Assembly (NCBI GenBank): GCA_903840355.1
Contig: CAIMFJ010000005.1
Span: 62,001-126,000 of the forward strand
Direction: 5' to 3'
DNA: 64,000 bases
Origin: an uncultured Opitutia bacterium
GTDB lineage: Bacteria; Verrucomicrobiota; Verrucomicrobiia; Opitutales; UBA953
Positions 34,801 to 43,906 of this stretch are shown here, piece after piece. Position numbers and translations under genes: made by a program. Within the stretch, counting starts at the first letter, position 1. Every line of letters starts with the position of its first letter. The notes below the pieces were generated by a model. It worked only from the letters and a program-made list of their open reading frames with translations. It had not been told where the DNA came from and did not search any database.

Positions 34801-35007
34801 CGTTTCCGTCCGCTCGTCATGACTTCGATGGCCTTCGTCTTAGGTGTGGTGCCGCTCGTCATCGCGGTCGGTGCGGGGGCCGCGGCTCGTCGCTCGATGG
34901 GCACGGGGGTGTTCGGGGGCATGTTACTCGACACCTTTGTGGCAACTTTGTTTATTCCTCTCTTCTTTAAACTTTTGACGGGCGATCGCCAAAAAACACG
35001 CGTATGA
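31894..35007 (+). CDS. RND efflux transporter (AcrB/MexB, HAE1 family), pump 1
   Basis: A 1037-residue proton-driven inner-membrane pump for hydrophobic compounds. It starts MSWDFFIRRPIFGTVLSLVVVIAG, and has PVAQYPQIAPP, the TM4 proton-relay pair GIVVDDAIVMLENVERL (Asp409-Asp410) and TM10 LAAKNAILIVEFAVKARDEG (Lys940, Glu947), all standard for HAE1. The end RIRFRPLVMTSMAFVLGVVPL and GAGAAARRSMGTGVFGGM is conserved. Spacing to the adaptor is 17 bp, and it overlaps the outer-membrane gene by four bases. Confidence 0.97.
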   Translation: MSWDFFIRRPIFGTVLSLVVVIAGLMSLRVLPVAQYPQIAPPTAIIAVTYLGASAETLMRTVAAPIEEEINGTDNLLYYSSTASSTGLLTITVTFEPGADPDLCVINLTNRVKIAEPRLPQEALRLGVVVKKRSTDILMALSVTSEDSSRDTVFLSNYASVYIVEELKRVPGVGDCGVFGARDYSMRIWLEPDKMARLGVTTGDVTEAVRQTNNQYAAGRLGQEPTPDGQAFSFPIITPSRLVTPEQFGNIIIRAGGPSGVLRLRDVARVELGAQSYEQQATLDGKNAVGIRVFLVPGANALDVADAVKKRMTELAKRFPAGVNYAVPFDTTLFVSASIHEVEHTLFEAGILVVLVVFLFLGSWRATLIPMIAVPVSLIGSFAGLWIFGFGVNTLTLFAMVIAIGIVVDDAIVMLENVERLMHEKGMTPFDAAVASVHEVSGAIVAIVLVLVSVFLPVAFLGGVAGALYRQFAITVCVSVIISGFVALTLTPALCSIILKPKDAEHDGNAFLRWFENNFRKLANWHNRTVRWLLEHPKTALGLFGVILAANAVLLEVIPHGFIPSEDQGYVLGFVSLPDGASVSRTRAYMAKIVPKLITTPEDKPAVFHAFAISGFDLIGGGEKTNAGTIFLPLKQWEDRKNSADQLVGMLTGAASPVSDGMCFVVNPPPIRGIGTAGGFEFYLQARENDDPVKLSKVMESLIAALRQRPELMGVTSFFRTAVPQYSVDVDQAHAASLGIPLSDIYDALQTTVGSVYVNDFNRAGRTYRVLMQAEPSERMAVKDVSRIYVRSRDGTMVPLSTLVKITESTGPDQIDRYNGFVAARVIGSGIPSISSSEALRIVEEVAAKNLPEGYVLDWTAQAFQEKRAATSAVPAFSMALLMVFLILAALYEKWSLPIGVIFTVPFALLGALIAIFLRGNANDIYFQIGLVTLIGLAAKNAILIVEFAVKARDEGRSAAEAAVEAARIRFRPLVMTSMAFVLGVVPLVIAVGAGAAARRSMGTGVFGGMLLDTFVATLFIPLFFKLLTGDRQKTRV

Positions 35008-36428
35008 AAAAATCCCACCTTCTTTACATCCCGGTAGTCGTCTTGCTTGCGGCCTGCAAGGTCGGCCCTGACTACGAGCGCCCCGAGGTGCCTGCGATGC
35101 AGGCTTATCCCGAGGTGACCGCCTCGAGTGCTCAACCCGTGCAAGCGGAGTGGTGGAAGCAATTCAATGATAACGAACTCAATGACCTGGTGACCAAGGC
35201 GTTGAAGGCTAACGCGGACTTACAAGTGGCGGCGGCCAAAGTGGAACAAGCGACCGCAAGTTATGCTGATGTTTCCGGGGCCGCTCTGCCGCAAATTAAT
35301 GCCGGTGGAGGGGTGACGCAAACCCGCGTGAGCAATGATGGTTATTCGCCCATCACCAGTTATGCGGGGCGTAATCGCACCGACTTTACGGCGAATTTAT
35401 CCACGACCTTTGAACTCGATTTCTGGGGCAAGATTCGCCGTGCTTCCGAAGCCTCGCGTGCCCAATTGCTGGCGAGTTCTGAAGCCCGCTTGCAGGTCGA
35501 GTTAGCGATGGTTTCTTCGGTAGTACGCACTTATGCCTTAGTCGGGGCGTTGGATCTCCAAGTCGAGAACGCCACGCAGCTTCTGGCCATTCGTGCCGAG
35601 GAGTCGCGCATTATCGGTGAGCGGATTAAAGCGGGCGTGGGTAGTCCGAGCGAAAAAGTTCAAGCCGAAGTGCTTCATTCCGCCGCCGTTTCTGCCCTAA
35701 GTGATTTGCGTCGGGCTCGAGCTAACGCCGAGCATTTGTTGGGAGCCTTGATTTCACAGCCCGATTTAGTGGTTGCGCCAAAGTCCAAGGCTTTGCCGAT
35801 GAAAGTTGCCGCCCCCGCGGTGGGCCTACCTTCCGACCTGTTGCACCGTCGACCTGACGTGCTCGCTGCGGAGCAAACGCTCATCTCGGCCAATGCCCTG
35901 ATTGGCTACAATAAAGCCTTCTTCTTCCCCTCGTTCTCGTTGACGGGTAGTGGTGGGGTCGAAAGCCGCCAGTTGAATTCGCTCTTTAGCGTCGGTAATG
36001 ATACCGGCTTGGTGGGCTTAGGCTTCTCGGTGCCCTTGTTAGACTGGGGTCGTACGCAAGCCCACGTGGATGCCGCAGTTGGGGTTCGTAATGAGGCCGC
36101 GGCTAATTATAACCGTACTATCTTGAATGCTTTCCGCGAAGTGCGCGATGCCCTTACAGGGTTGAATGAATTAGGCGTTTCGGCCACGGCCGCGAAGCAA
36201 CGCCTGACATCGGCTCAAGAAGGACTTCGGATTGAGAAAGCTCGTTTAGCCCGTGGCGAGGTGACGCCACTGACCGAACTCGCCGCCCGTCGGACGGTGG
36301 CTGAGTCGCAAATCGCTTTAACGCAAGTGCTCCTCCAGCAATTGAGTGCAGAAGTGGATCTCGTGCAGGCCCTTGGTGGGGCTCGTCCAGATGTCACGCC
36401 TGCAGATGCCAACGCCAAGAAACTCTAA
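35004..36428 (+). CDS. Outer-membrane efflux lipoprotein (OprM/NodT family)
   Basis: A 474-residue TolC-like channel. A lipoprotein signal ends at LLAAC (Cys18), followed by KVGPDYERPEVP, the usual NodT/OprM start. WWKQFNDNELNDLVTKALKANADLQVA and a later repeat (DLLHRRPDVLAAEQTLISANALIGYNKAFFFPSFSLTG) mark the two halves of the alpha-helical barrel protomer. It lies between the two MFP-RND pairs and is the only channel in the locus, so it probably serves both pumps. Confidence 0.95.
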   Translation: MKKSHLLYIPVVVLLAACKVGPDYERPEVPAMQAYPEVTASSAQPVQAEWWKQFNDNELNDLVTKALKANADLQVAAAKVEQATASYADVSGAALPQINAGGGVTQTRVSNDGYSPITSYAGRNRTDFTANLSTTFELDFWGKIRRASEASRAQLLASSEARLQVELAMVSSVVRTYALVGALDLQVENATQLLAIRAEESRIIGERIKAGVGSPSEKVQAEVLHSAAVSALSDLRRARANAEHLLGALISQPDLVVAPKSKALPMKVAAPAVGLPSDLLHRRPDVLAAEQTLISANALIGYNKAFFFPSFSLTGSGGVESRQLNSLFSVGNDTGLVGLGFSVPLLDWGRTQAHVDAAVGVRNEAAANYNRTILNAFREVRDALTGLNELGVSATAAKQRLTSAQEGLRIEKARLARGEVTPLTELAARRTVAESQIALTQVLLQQLSAEVDLVQALGGARPDVTPADANAKKL

Positions 36429-36432
36429 TCTT

Positions 36433-37551
36433 ATGTCAAAATTTAACCAAGTTTGTGCCTTAGCCTGTGGCGTCCTGCTCCTCGGCGTGAGCGGTTGCAA
36501 GCCCCACGAAGAGGCTCCGCTTTCGGCACCGAAGGTCACCTTGAAAAAAATTAATATTGGGCCCTTGCCCCAAGTCATTGAGGTGACGGGTCAATTGGAA
36601 GGACCCCGCGAGGTTGAAGTGCGGGCTCGCGTGACGGGAATTCTCCTCGCCCAGTCTTATCAAGAAGGTGCTTATGTGCATGAGGGCGATGTGTTGTTCC
36701 AGATTGATCCCGCCCAATATCAAATCGCCGTGAATTTAGCTCGGGCAGAATTGGCTCAAGCCGAGGCCCAAGTTGGGCTCACGGCGGCCGAGGCTCGTCG
36801 CCAAGAGGGGCTGCAAAAGAAGAAAATCGGCAGTGCGAAAGAAGTGCAAGATGCCCAAGCCGCCGCCAAGACCGCCGTCGCCACGCGCGAGTTGGCGAAG
36901 GCCAAACTCAATGCCGCTGAATTAGACCTCTCGTACTGCAAAGTCCGGTCGCCGATTAACGGTTTTGCGGGCCGTATTATTCACTCCGAAGGTTCGTTGG
37001 TAACGCCAGGTGCGGACGGCCTTTTGACGACGGTAGTGCAACGCGATAAGGTTTGGGCCCGTTTCGGTTTATCCGAAGAGCAATTCAAGCGCCTCTTTGA
37101 CGGCGATGCGTCAAAGGCACGCGAAGCCAAAATTAATTTACTGACCTCGCGAGGTGAAGTTTATCCCGTCACGGGCAAAGTGAATTACGTCGCGGCCGAA
37201 GTGGAGCCTCAACTGGGTACGATTCAAATGCGGGCAGAATTTGATAATACGCAGGGCGGAATTTTACCTGGGCAATTTGTCAAAGTCCGCGTCGCGGGCC
37301 GCACTTTAGATAATAGGGTGCGAATTCCCGTAGAAGTGATTTTGCAATCCACTAAAGGACCCTTCGTGTTTGTAGCTGATGATAAGAACCAAGCAGGTTT
37401 AAAGTTCATCCAAATTGACGAAGTGTTGGACGGTCAGGCTACGGTGATTTCCGGTCTGAGTCAGGGTGATCGGGTGATCCTCGATAATCTCCAGCGCGTG
37501 CGCTCGGGGATGCAGGTGACTCCGTTGGAACCCACCGCGGAAACGAAATAA
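36433..37551 (+). CDS. RND efflux periplasmic adaptor (MFP), pump 2
   Basis: A 372-residue paralogue of the first adaptor. The lipoprotein signal ends at VSGC (Cys22). It has the same lipoyl halves (VEVRARVTGILLAQSYQEGAYVHEGDVLFQIDPAQYQ; DLSYCKVRSPINGFAGRI), a hairpin and barrel end (LPGQFVKVRVAG). The ATG at 36433 starts four bases after the channel gene stop; the longer frame from 36346 would overlap it. It forms a pair with the RND gene that begins five bases downstream. Confidence 0.93.
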   Translation: MSKFNQVCALACGVLLLGVSGCKPHEEAPLSAPKVTLKKINIGPLPQVIEVTGQLEGPREVEVRARVTGILLAQSYQEGAYVHEGDVLFQIDPAQYQIAVNLARAELAQAEAQVGLTAAEARRQEGLQKKKIGSAKEVQDAQAAAKTAVATRELAKAKLNAAELDLSYCKVRSPINGFAGRIIHSEGSLVTPGADGLLTTVVQRDKVWARFGLSEEQFKRLFDGDASKAREAKINLLTSRGEVYPVTGKVNYVAAEVEPQLGTIQMRAEFDNTQGGILPGQFVKVRVAGRTLDNRVRIPVEVILQSTKGPFVFVADDKNQAGLKFIQIDEVLDGQATVISGLSQGDRVILDNLQRVRSGMQVTPLEPTAETK

Positions 37552-37556
37552 TCGCC

Positions 37557-40500
37557 ATGTCCTGGGACTTCTTTGTAAAGCGACCAGTTTTTGCAACCGT
37601 CCTATCTCTGCTTATTTTACTCGGGGGGATTAATGCCTTCCGCGTTTTACCGGTCGCCCAGTATCCCCAAATTGCGCCACCGATTATAACCATCACGGCA
37701 AGTTATTTAGGGGCCTCGCCGGAGACCCTGATTAAGACCGTGGCGGCTCCTATTGAACAGCAAATCAATGGAGCGGAACACCTGCTCTATTTTGCGTCGA
37801 CCGCTTCCTCGACAGGGGCGTTGACGATCATGGTGACGTTTGAACCAGGGTCGGATGCGAATGCTGCGATGGTAGATTTGAACAACCGGGTGAACATTGC
37901 TTTACCTCGTTTACCGGAAGAGGTGCGGCGTAATGGGGTGGTCGTCAAACGACGCTCGAGCGACATTTTGCTGACCCTTACATTAAACTCTAAGGATGGC
38001 AGTCGGGATACGATTTTCTTAAGTAATTACGCTTCGGTTTACGTTTTAGAAGAAATCTTGCGGGTGCCGGGCGTGGCCGACGCGGGTCTCTTAGGTGGCC
38101 GGGATTACGCGATGCGGGTCTGGTTAGAGCCCGATAAAATGGCGCGTTTAGGGGTGACGGCGGGCGATGTCGCCAAGGCGATTCAAGTGGCCAATAATCA
38201 GTATGCTGCCGGCCGAGTAGGGCAGGAGCCCAGTTTGCCGAATCAAGCTTTGGCCGTTCCCATTATCACGGAAGGTCGTCTTACCAGTGCGCAGCAGTTC
38301 GGCCAAATTGTGGTCCGCTCGGGTGGGCCCCAAGGAACACTTTTCTTGAAGGACATTGCACGCCTGGAATTAGCGGCGGAGAGCTACGAGCAGCAGGCGA
38401 AGTTGGATGGCAATAACGCCGTCGCGATTCGGGTGTATTTAACTCCCGACGCTAATGCCCTCGTGGTAGGCGATGCCATTCGTGCCAAGTTGAAGGAGTT
38501 ATCCAAGCGATTCCCTGCCGGCGTCGATTACGATATCCCTTTTGACACAACCTTATTCATTAGTGCTTCGATGCACGAGGTGGCCCATACCTTAGTAGAA
38601 GCGGCTATCTTGGTGCTGTTAGTCGTTTTCCTATTCTTAGGGAATTGGCGGGCCACGATTATTCCGATGATTTCCGTGCCCGTCTCTCTGATTGGTGCGA
38701 TGATGGGGCTATGGTTTTTTGGGTTTGGGATTAACACGCTCACGATGTTCGCCTTGGTGGTGGCCATCGGGATTGTGGTCGATGACGCCATTGTGGTCTT
38801 AGAAAACGTTGAACGGTTGATGCAGGAGGAGCACATGACGCCATTGGAAGCGTCCACGGCTTCGGTGAAAGAGGTCGGGGGGGCTCTCATCGCGATTGTT
38901 CTGGTGTTGGTTTCGGTCTTCTTGCCCGTAGCCTTCTTGGGTGGCATTGCGGGTACGCTTTATCGGCAGTTTGCGGTGACGGTTTCCGTTGCCGTTATCA
39001 TTTCTGGCTTTGTGGCGTTAACGCTCACGCCGACACTTTGTGCTTACCTCTTAAAAGCCACGCAACACTATGGCTCGGAAAATCGTGGCGGTTTCTTGGG
39101 TTGGTTTGAGGATCGCTTTAAGACCGTGGCTCATTTTCACAATCGCACGGTCAAGTGGCTGGTAGCGCATCCTGTTACCGCGTTTAGCCTCTTTGGTCTG
39201 ATTTTATTAGCGAATGCCGTGTTATTAAAGGTCGTGCCGCGGGGCTTCATTCCCAATGAAGACCAAGGTTACCTCTTGGGTATTGTTTCTTTGCCGGATG
39301 GTGCCAGTGGCGGTCGGACCCGAAAGTATATGGATGATATTACGCCCGGGTTTATGAACTATACGGCAGCGGATAAGCCCGTGGTGGAACACGCTTTGGC
39401 GGTGAGTGGATTTGACCGGATTGGTGGCGGCGAAAAAACCAATGCCGGTACCATTTTCTTGCCCCTGATTGATTGGAAAGCCCGCGAGCAAAATGCGGAG
39501 ACAATTGCGAAGGGGTTGAATTTAGCGGCCGCTAAAATTCCTGATGGAAATTTTGTCGCGGTGAATCCACCCCCCATTCGAGGGATTGGGACGGCGGGTG
39601 GTTTTGAATTTTACCTGCAAGCACGTCAGGACGATGATCCGGTTAAACTGGGTTTAGCCCTGAATAAGCTCCTCGCGGCACTCCGGGCTCGTCCTGAGTT
39701 TTCACGAATCAACTCCTATTTCCGCACGACGGCTCCGGAATACCATGCTAAGGTGGATCAAGTGAAGGTCTCGGCGTTAGGCGTAGAATTAGCCGATGTT
39801 TATCAAGCACTCCAAGCGACCATTGGCACGTTATATGTGAACGACTTTAACCTCAACGGCCGTCCCTATCGGGTGTTCATGCAGGCAGAAACTGCGGAGC
39901 GGATGACGGCTCGGGATATTAGCCGTGCCTACGTGCGTTCGCGCCATGGTGACATGGTGCCACTCTCGACTTTTGTGACGATTACCGACGGTGTGGGTCC
40001 GGACCAAATTGATCGCTATCAAGGCTTCGTTTCCGCCTTGGTGTTGGGCGATCCAGTGCAGGGGATTAGTTCCGGCCAAGCGATTCAGATTGTCGAAGAA
40101 GTCGCCGAACAGGTCCTCCCTTCAGGCTATGAAGTCAATTGGACGGCTCAGGCCTTACAGGAAAAACGTTCAGCCTCATCGGCCGTGCCGGCCTTCACGA
40201 TGGCGATGTTGATGGTGTTCTTAATCCTCGCTGCTCTTTACGAAAAGTGGTCTTTGCCCTTTGGCGTTATTCTCACCGTGCCCTTTGCTTTATTAGGGGC
40301 TTTGATTGCCGTTTTTGTCCGCGGGATGCCCAATGATATTTATTTCCAAATCGGTCTCGTAACGCTCATCGGTCTGGCGGCCAAGAATGCTATTCTGATC
40401 GTCGCCTTTGCCGTTAAAGCTCGCGATGAAGGCCGTTCGGCTGCGGAAGCCGCGGTGGAAGCTGCGCGGATTCGTTTCCGTCCGCTTGTTATGACCTCGA

Positions 40501-40694
40501 TGGCCTTCGTGTTGGGCATTGTACCGCTCGCCATCGCTGTCGGTGCCGGGGCCGCGGCTCGTCGTTCCATGGGTACCGGCGTCTTCGGCGGGATGCTCTT
40601 GGATACGTTTGTCGCGACGCTCTTTATTCCGCTATTTTTTAAGGTGCTGACGGGTGATCGGAAGGAAACCCCATCTACCAAGCCCGCCGCTTAA
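37557..40694 (+). CDS. RND efflux transporter (HAE1 family), pump 2
   Basis: A 1045-residue paralogue of pump 1 with the same landmarks: MSWDFFVKRPVFATVLSL, PVAQYPQIAPP, GIVVDDAIVVLENVERL (Asp409-Asp410) and LAAKNAILIVAFAVKARDEG (Lys943). The residue equivalent to the conserved TM10 Glu (Glu947 in pump 1) is Ala950 here. The distal part is very similar to pump 1 even at nucleotide level, including a run of identical bases around GCGGAAGCCGCGGTGGAAGC. It is the last gene of the efflux run; the convergent DUF4832 gene ends three bases later. Confidence 0.97.
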   Translation: MSWDFFVKRPVFATVLSLLILLGGINAFRVLPVAQYPQIAPPIITITASYLGASPETLIKTVAAPIEQQINGAEHLLYFASTASSTGALTIMVTFEPGSDANAAMVDLNNRVNIALPRLPEEVRRNGVVVKRRSSDILLTLTLNSKDGSRDTIFLSNYASVYVLEEILRVPGVADAGLLGGRDYAMRVWLEPDKMARLGVTAGDVAKAIQVANNQYAAGRVGQEPSLPNQALAVPIITEGRLTSAQQFGQIVVRSGGPQGTLFLKDIARLELAAESYEQQAKLDGNNAVAIRVYLTPDANALVVGDAIRAKLKELSKRFPAGVDYDIPFDTTLFISASMHEVAHTLVEAAILVLLVVFLFLGNWRATIIPMISVPVSLIGAMMGLWFFGFGINTLTMFALVVAIGIVVDDAIVVLENVERLMQEEHMTPLEASTASVKEVGGALIAIVLVLVSVFLPVAFLGGIAGTLYRQFAVTVSVAVIISGFVALTLTPTLCAYLLKATQHYGSENRGGFLGWFEDRFKTVAHFHNRTVKWLVAHPVTAFSLFGLILLANAVLLKVVPRGFIPNEDQGYLLGIVSLPDGASGGRTRKYMDDITPGFMNYTAADKPVVEHALAVSGFDRIGGGEKTNAGTIFLPLIDWKAREQNAETIAKGLNLAAAKIPDGNFVAVNPPPIRGIGTAGGFEFYLQARQDDDPVKLGLALNKLLAALRARPEFSRINSYFRTTAPEYHAKVDQVKVSALGVELADVYQALQATIGTLYVNDFNLNGRPYRVFMQAETAERMTARDISRAYVRSRHGDMVPLSTFVTITDGVGPDQIDRYQGFVSALVLGDPVQGISSGQAIQIVEEVAEQVLPSGYEVNWTAQALQEKRSASSAVPAFTMAMLMVFLILAALYEKWSLPFGVILTVPFALLGALIAVFVRGMPNDIYFQIGLVTLIGLAAKNAILIVAFAVKARDEGRSAAEAAVEAARIRFRPLVMTSMAFVLGIVPLAIAVGAGAAARRSMGTGVFGGMLLDTFVATLFIPLFFKVLTGDRKETPSTKPAA

Positions 40695-40697
40695 GGC

Positions 40698-42365
40698 TTA
40701 GCGGGTTACGTCGATTTCACCTAGCACCGCGCCGAGGTATTTTTGGTCGCGTGATTGCCAGAGGGGGGCATCGCGGTTGGCGAAGCGAATCAACTGATGG
40801 TGGTCTTGGCGTAACTTGGCGAAATCCGTTTCCGGGAAGACCACAATCAACTGATACTTACCGGGGGAAAGGTTCGGGACGGTGGCACGCACCGTGATTT
40901 CATAGCCCTTTTCTTTATCTTGATAGGCACTGAGCGGGGAGATTTTGCGAATATCAAAAGCCTCACCCTCGCCCGGGGAGAGCGTATACTTCGTGGGCGA
41001 TTCGGCGTAGATTAAATCCAAAGTTCGTGGCGTGGGGCAACTCGCCATCCCGCGGTTGGCGACCCGGATTTTTAAATCATAGCGGGCAGCCAGTTTAACT
41101 TTACTGGGCCAGGTGCCGCTCAGGAGTTCGAAGCGGTAGCCCAAGTGATCGCGTAAGTAGTCATAGGCCGAGCGGCTGACGGGATTGCCTTTCGTATCCG
41201 TGAAGTAGCTGTCTGAAACCGTGAGACCTAAGGCGGTTACTTCCGCTTGGGTTTTCATTTGGGTCTTCCAGCCATCGACAATCCCGGCGGTTTTGGTGGG
41301 GTCAGATTCTGACCAGCCATGGCTGACTCCCAAGGTGAAGGCGTGCTCGCTGGTCAAAACTTGGGCCACTTGCCATCCATCGGAGGCGAGGGGTTGGGTC
41401 GTCGCTTTGGCGGATAGGTCGGCATCGTACGGGACGAAGAGGGTTTCTTGGCACATGGCCTTCCAGTCTTGATTCTGTACCCCGATGGCGGCTTCGAACT
41501 GACCGTTGTGGGTGGCATCGATGAGGAAGTTGGCATTCGTCAGCCCCGTGTGGGCACTGGGATTGCGGTCTTCAAAGGCGTTGGCCTGGGTCAGCGGGAA
41601 GGGCCACTTGAGTTCCGTGAGTAAGCTCTCGCGCATACTGTGCGATTGGACGAGAAGCGGGTGACCCGGGGGGAGGGCGTTATTGGCGGCCAGAAGCACG
41701 GCGGCATGTGTGGCGCTATTCTCCGGCAATTTGGCGGCATTAGGACCCTCGCCACGTCGGCCAATCGAGCCCAGTTGCAGGGCTGTGAGGATATCGGCGT
41801 TTTTGAGCAGTAGAGGCTTAAGTTGTGCCCAGTGACCTTGAATAATGGCCAAATCAGGTCCGGCCGTTTTGCTGTCGTCCAGTTCGTAGGCAAAGCGCAG
41901 TTGCAGTTTCAGGCCCGCGCGGCGGAAAGTTTCTAAAGAAGCATCCAGTCGTTTGAGAAAAATCGGGTCGAGCGGCTTGCTGACATATTCATCGAGCCAG
42001 ACGATGCCCAGGAAACTCGTAATCCCTTTGCTATCCCACGTTTTCAGAGCCGTGGCGAGGGTGCGATCGGAATAGCCCGTTTTGCTGATATCGAGTCCCA
42101 GCAACGGCAGTGCTTTCTCGTCGCTAGTGGTGGGAGCTTTTTTCCGCACGATGCGACCATCGGTATGTTCGACTAACAGTTGCCCTTCGCCGAGGGCGAG
42201 GGGGCATTCGAGACGGAAGCCGCGTTCTGGGTTGTGGAGTCCGAGGACGGCACTGGGATCATCGGCAAAGATTCCGTGAAAATCTTTGGTTACCAGTTTC
42301 ACATTTTCGTCTTTGGCCAGCACGCTGAGGCTGGTCAGGAGCAACAGATTCCAAGGCTTTAACAT
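40698..42365 (-). CDS. Exported DUF4874/DUF4832-type protein
   Basis: A 555-residue predicted secreted protein with a signal (MLKPWNLLLLTSLSVLA). The mature start contains LGLHNPERGFRLECP, the N-P-x-R-G-F pattern of DUF4874, and the C-terminal part SAYDYLRDHLGYRFEL...KLAARYDLKIRVANRGMASCPTPR fits DUF4832. These two domains usually occur together and resemble a glycoside-hydrolase barrel followed by a beta-sandwich; no activity is established. The ATG at 42365 is preferred because the extension to 42425 overlaps the divergent antiporter gene. Confidence 0.8.
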   Translation of the reverse strand: MLKPWNLLLLTSLSVLAKDENVKLVTKDFHGIFADDPSAVLGLHNPERGFRLECPLALGEGQLLVEHTDGRIVRKKAPTTSDEKALPLLGLDISKTGYSDRTLATALKTWDSKGITSFLGIVWLDEYVSKPLDPIFLKRLDASLETFRRAGLKLQLRFAYELDDSKTAGPDLAIIQGHWAQLKPLLLKNADILTALQLGSIGRRGEGPNAAKLPENSATHAAVLLAANNALPPGHPLLVQSHSMRESLLTELKWPFPLTQANAFEDRNPSAHTGLTNANFLIDATHNGQFEAAIGVQNQDWKAMCQETLFVPYDADLSAKATTQPLASDGWQVAQVLTSEHAFTLGVSHGWSESDPTKTAGIVDGWKTQMKTQAEVTALGLTVSDSYFTDTKGNPVSRSAYDYLRDHLGYRFELLSGTWPSKVKLAARYDLKIRVANRGMASCPTPRTLDLIYAESPTKYTLSPGEGEAFDIRKISPLSAYQDKEKGYEITVRATVPNLSPGKYQLIVVFPETDFAKLRQDHHQLIRFANRDAPLWQSRDQKYLGAVLGEIDVTR

Positions 42366-42417
42366 TTTAATAGAGGATTTAATAATCGGGTTTTCTTGCA
42401 ATACTGGATTAGGACGC

Positions 42418-43830
42418 ATGCTCATCAGTCCCTTGGCAAACCTGACCCAACTCAGTCAACAGACCGGCGCACCGGCGGGCTTTTTGGCGGTAGGCCTAAT
42501 CATTTTCATATTAGCCGTAGGGCACACCCTTTTAGCTTCTTGGGTGGGGCAGGGGTTAGAACGTTGGCATGGTAAGGCCGCTCGAACCAAGGTCGGTGTC
42601 TGGGCGCGAAAAATCCCCTTATCGAGTTGGCATCTCTTGGGGGAGGTGGAGTTAGTCTTCGGCTTTTGGGCCCTCGTGTTGTTGTTCGTCATGGCGTATT
42701 GGCCTGGCCAAGGATTCGGCGTCGCTTGGCATTATTTTCTCACCGGTAATTATTTTTCGCCGTCCGCAGGCACTGCCTCTAAATTAATAGAGCCCCTTTT
42801 CGTGCTGATTATCATGACCTTCGCTTCAACCACTCCGGTGGTGTCGGGGGCGAAGCGCTTGATTGTTTTTCTCGCGAATTTTTTAGGCGGAACCGTGGTG
42901 GCGCGCTGGTGGGTCACTTTAACCATCACCCCTTTGTTGGGATCTTGTATTACCGAGCCGGCGGCGATGACGATTGCGGCGAATTTATTGCTACAAGATT
43001 TCTACCCCTTAAATCCCAGTCGGGCTTTGCAGTATGCGACCTTGGCGTTGTTGTTCGTGAACATTTCTTTAGGCGGGGCCTTAACTCATTTTGCGGCACC
43101 TCCAGTTATCATGGTGGCGGGAGTGTGGGGGTGGAGCACCCCGATGATTTTTCAAAAATTCGGGACGGCGGTACTGACGGCGATTGGGTTGAGCAACACC
43201 TTGTATTATTTTTATTTTCGGCGTGAGTGGGCGGCCCTGCGGACGACTCCAGCGTCGGTGCCGTCACCGAACGAAGCCGTCCAACTGGGACGTCTAGTTT
43301 GGTATCTTGTCCTGATGGCGTGGACCGTTTGGGCTTTTAATCATCACGACATCATCGGGCTGATGGCCGGGTTAGGCGTTGAGGCTGCGGGGGTCGTCTG
43401 GTGGCACGGCAAGATCGACTGGCGAAGGTATCAGGGCCCTGCTTTAGTGGCGGTGTTTTTAGCCGGTCTGGTCATCGTCGGGGGACTACAGGGCTGGTGG
43501 CTCACGCCGCTCCTCAGTCGCTTAGACGAAAAAGGCCTTTTGGTCGGGGCGACACTGCTAACTGCCTTTAATGATAATGCCGCCGTGACCTATTTGGCGG
43601 CTCAGGTACCAGTTTTCGCTCAAGGTGACGCGGTAGGGCAGGGGTTGCGTCACGCCGTTTTGGCGGGTGCCTTGGCGGGCGGAGGTTTGACGGTGATGGC
43701 GAATGCGCCGAATCCAGCCGGCTTATCGATTTTAAAACCCTACTTTCCATCTGGGGTGGAGCCATGGCGACTCGTTCTCTGGGCAATCGTGCCAACTTTG
43801 GTGGCCCTCGGGTGCTTTATTTTGCTATAA
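42418..43830 (+). CDS. Putative Na+/H+ antiporter (Na_H_antiport_3-like)
   Basis: A 470-residue membrane protein with about 10-12 hydrophobic segments. Conserved stretches include EPLFVLIIMTFASTTPVV, CITEPAAMTIAANLLLQDFYPL, LGGALTHFAAPPVIMVAGVWGW, TAFNDNAAVTYLAAQVP and VMANAPNPAGLSIL, which match the putative Na+/H+ antiporter family I know as Na_H_antiport_3. Polar and charged residues within helices (NDN, TEP) suit ion transport. The ATG at 42418 is 52 bp from the divergent DUF4832 start; the frame from 42286 overlaps that gene. Confidence 0.8.
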   Translation: MLISPLANLTQLSQQTGAPAGFLAVGLIIFILAVGHTLLASWVGQGLERWHGKAARTKVGVWARKIPLSSWHLLGEVELVFGFWALVLLFVMAYWPGQGFGVAWHYFLTGNYFSPSAGTASKLIEPLFVLIIMTFASTTPVVSGAKRLIVFLANFLGGTVVARWWVTLTITPLLGSCITEPAAMTIAANLLLQDFYPLNPSRALQYATLALLFVNISLGGALTHFAAPPVIMVAGVWGWSTPMIFQKFGTAVLTAIGLSNTLYYFYFRREWAALRTTPASVPSPNEAVQLGRLVWYLVLMAWTVWAFNHHDIIGLMAGLGVEAAGVVWWHGKIDWRRYQGPALVAVFLAGLVIVGGLQGWWLTPLLSRLDEKGLLVGATLLTAFNDNAAVTYLAAQVPVFAQGDAVGQGLRHAVLAGALAGGGLTVMANAPNPAGLSILKPYFPSGVEPWRLVLWAIVPTLVALGCFILL

Positions 43831-43906
43831 CAAATTATTTTCGGGCCGTTTTTTTACTGTTCAAAGGCGGATTAAACCGAATAGACTCTGTCTCACCCTC
43901 TTATCT

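Noticed and set aside
30755-40694. Mobile or foreign origin of the efflux block
   Set aside because: Base and codon use look like neighbours; no insertion sequence ends or target duplications were seen.
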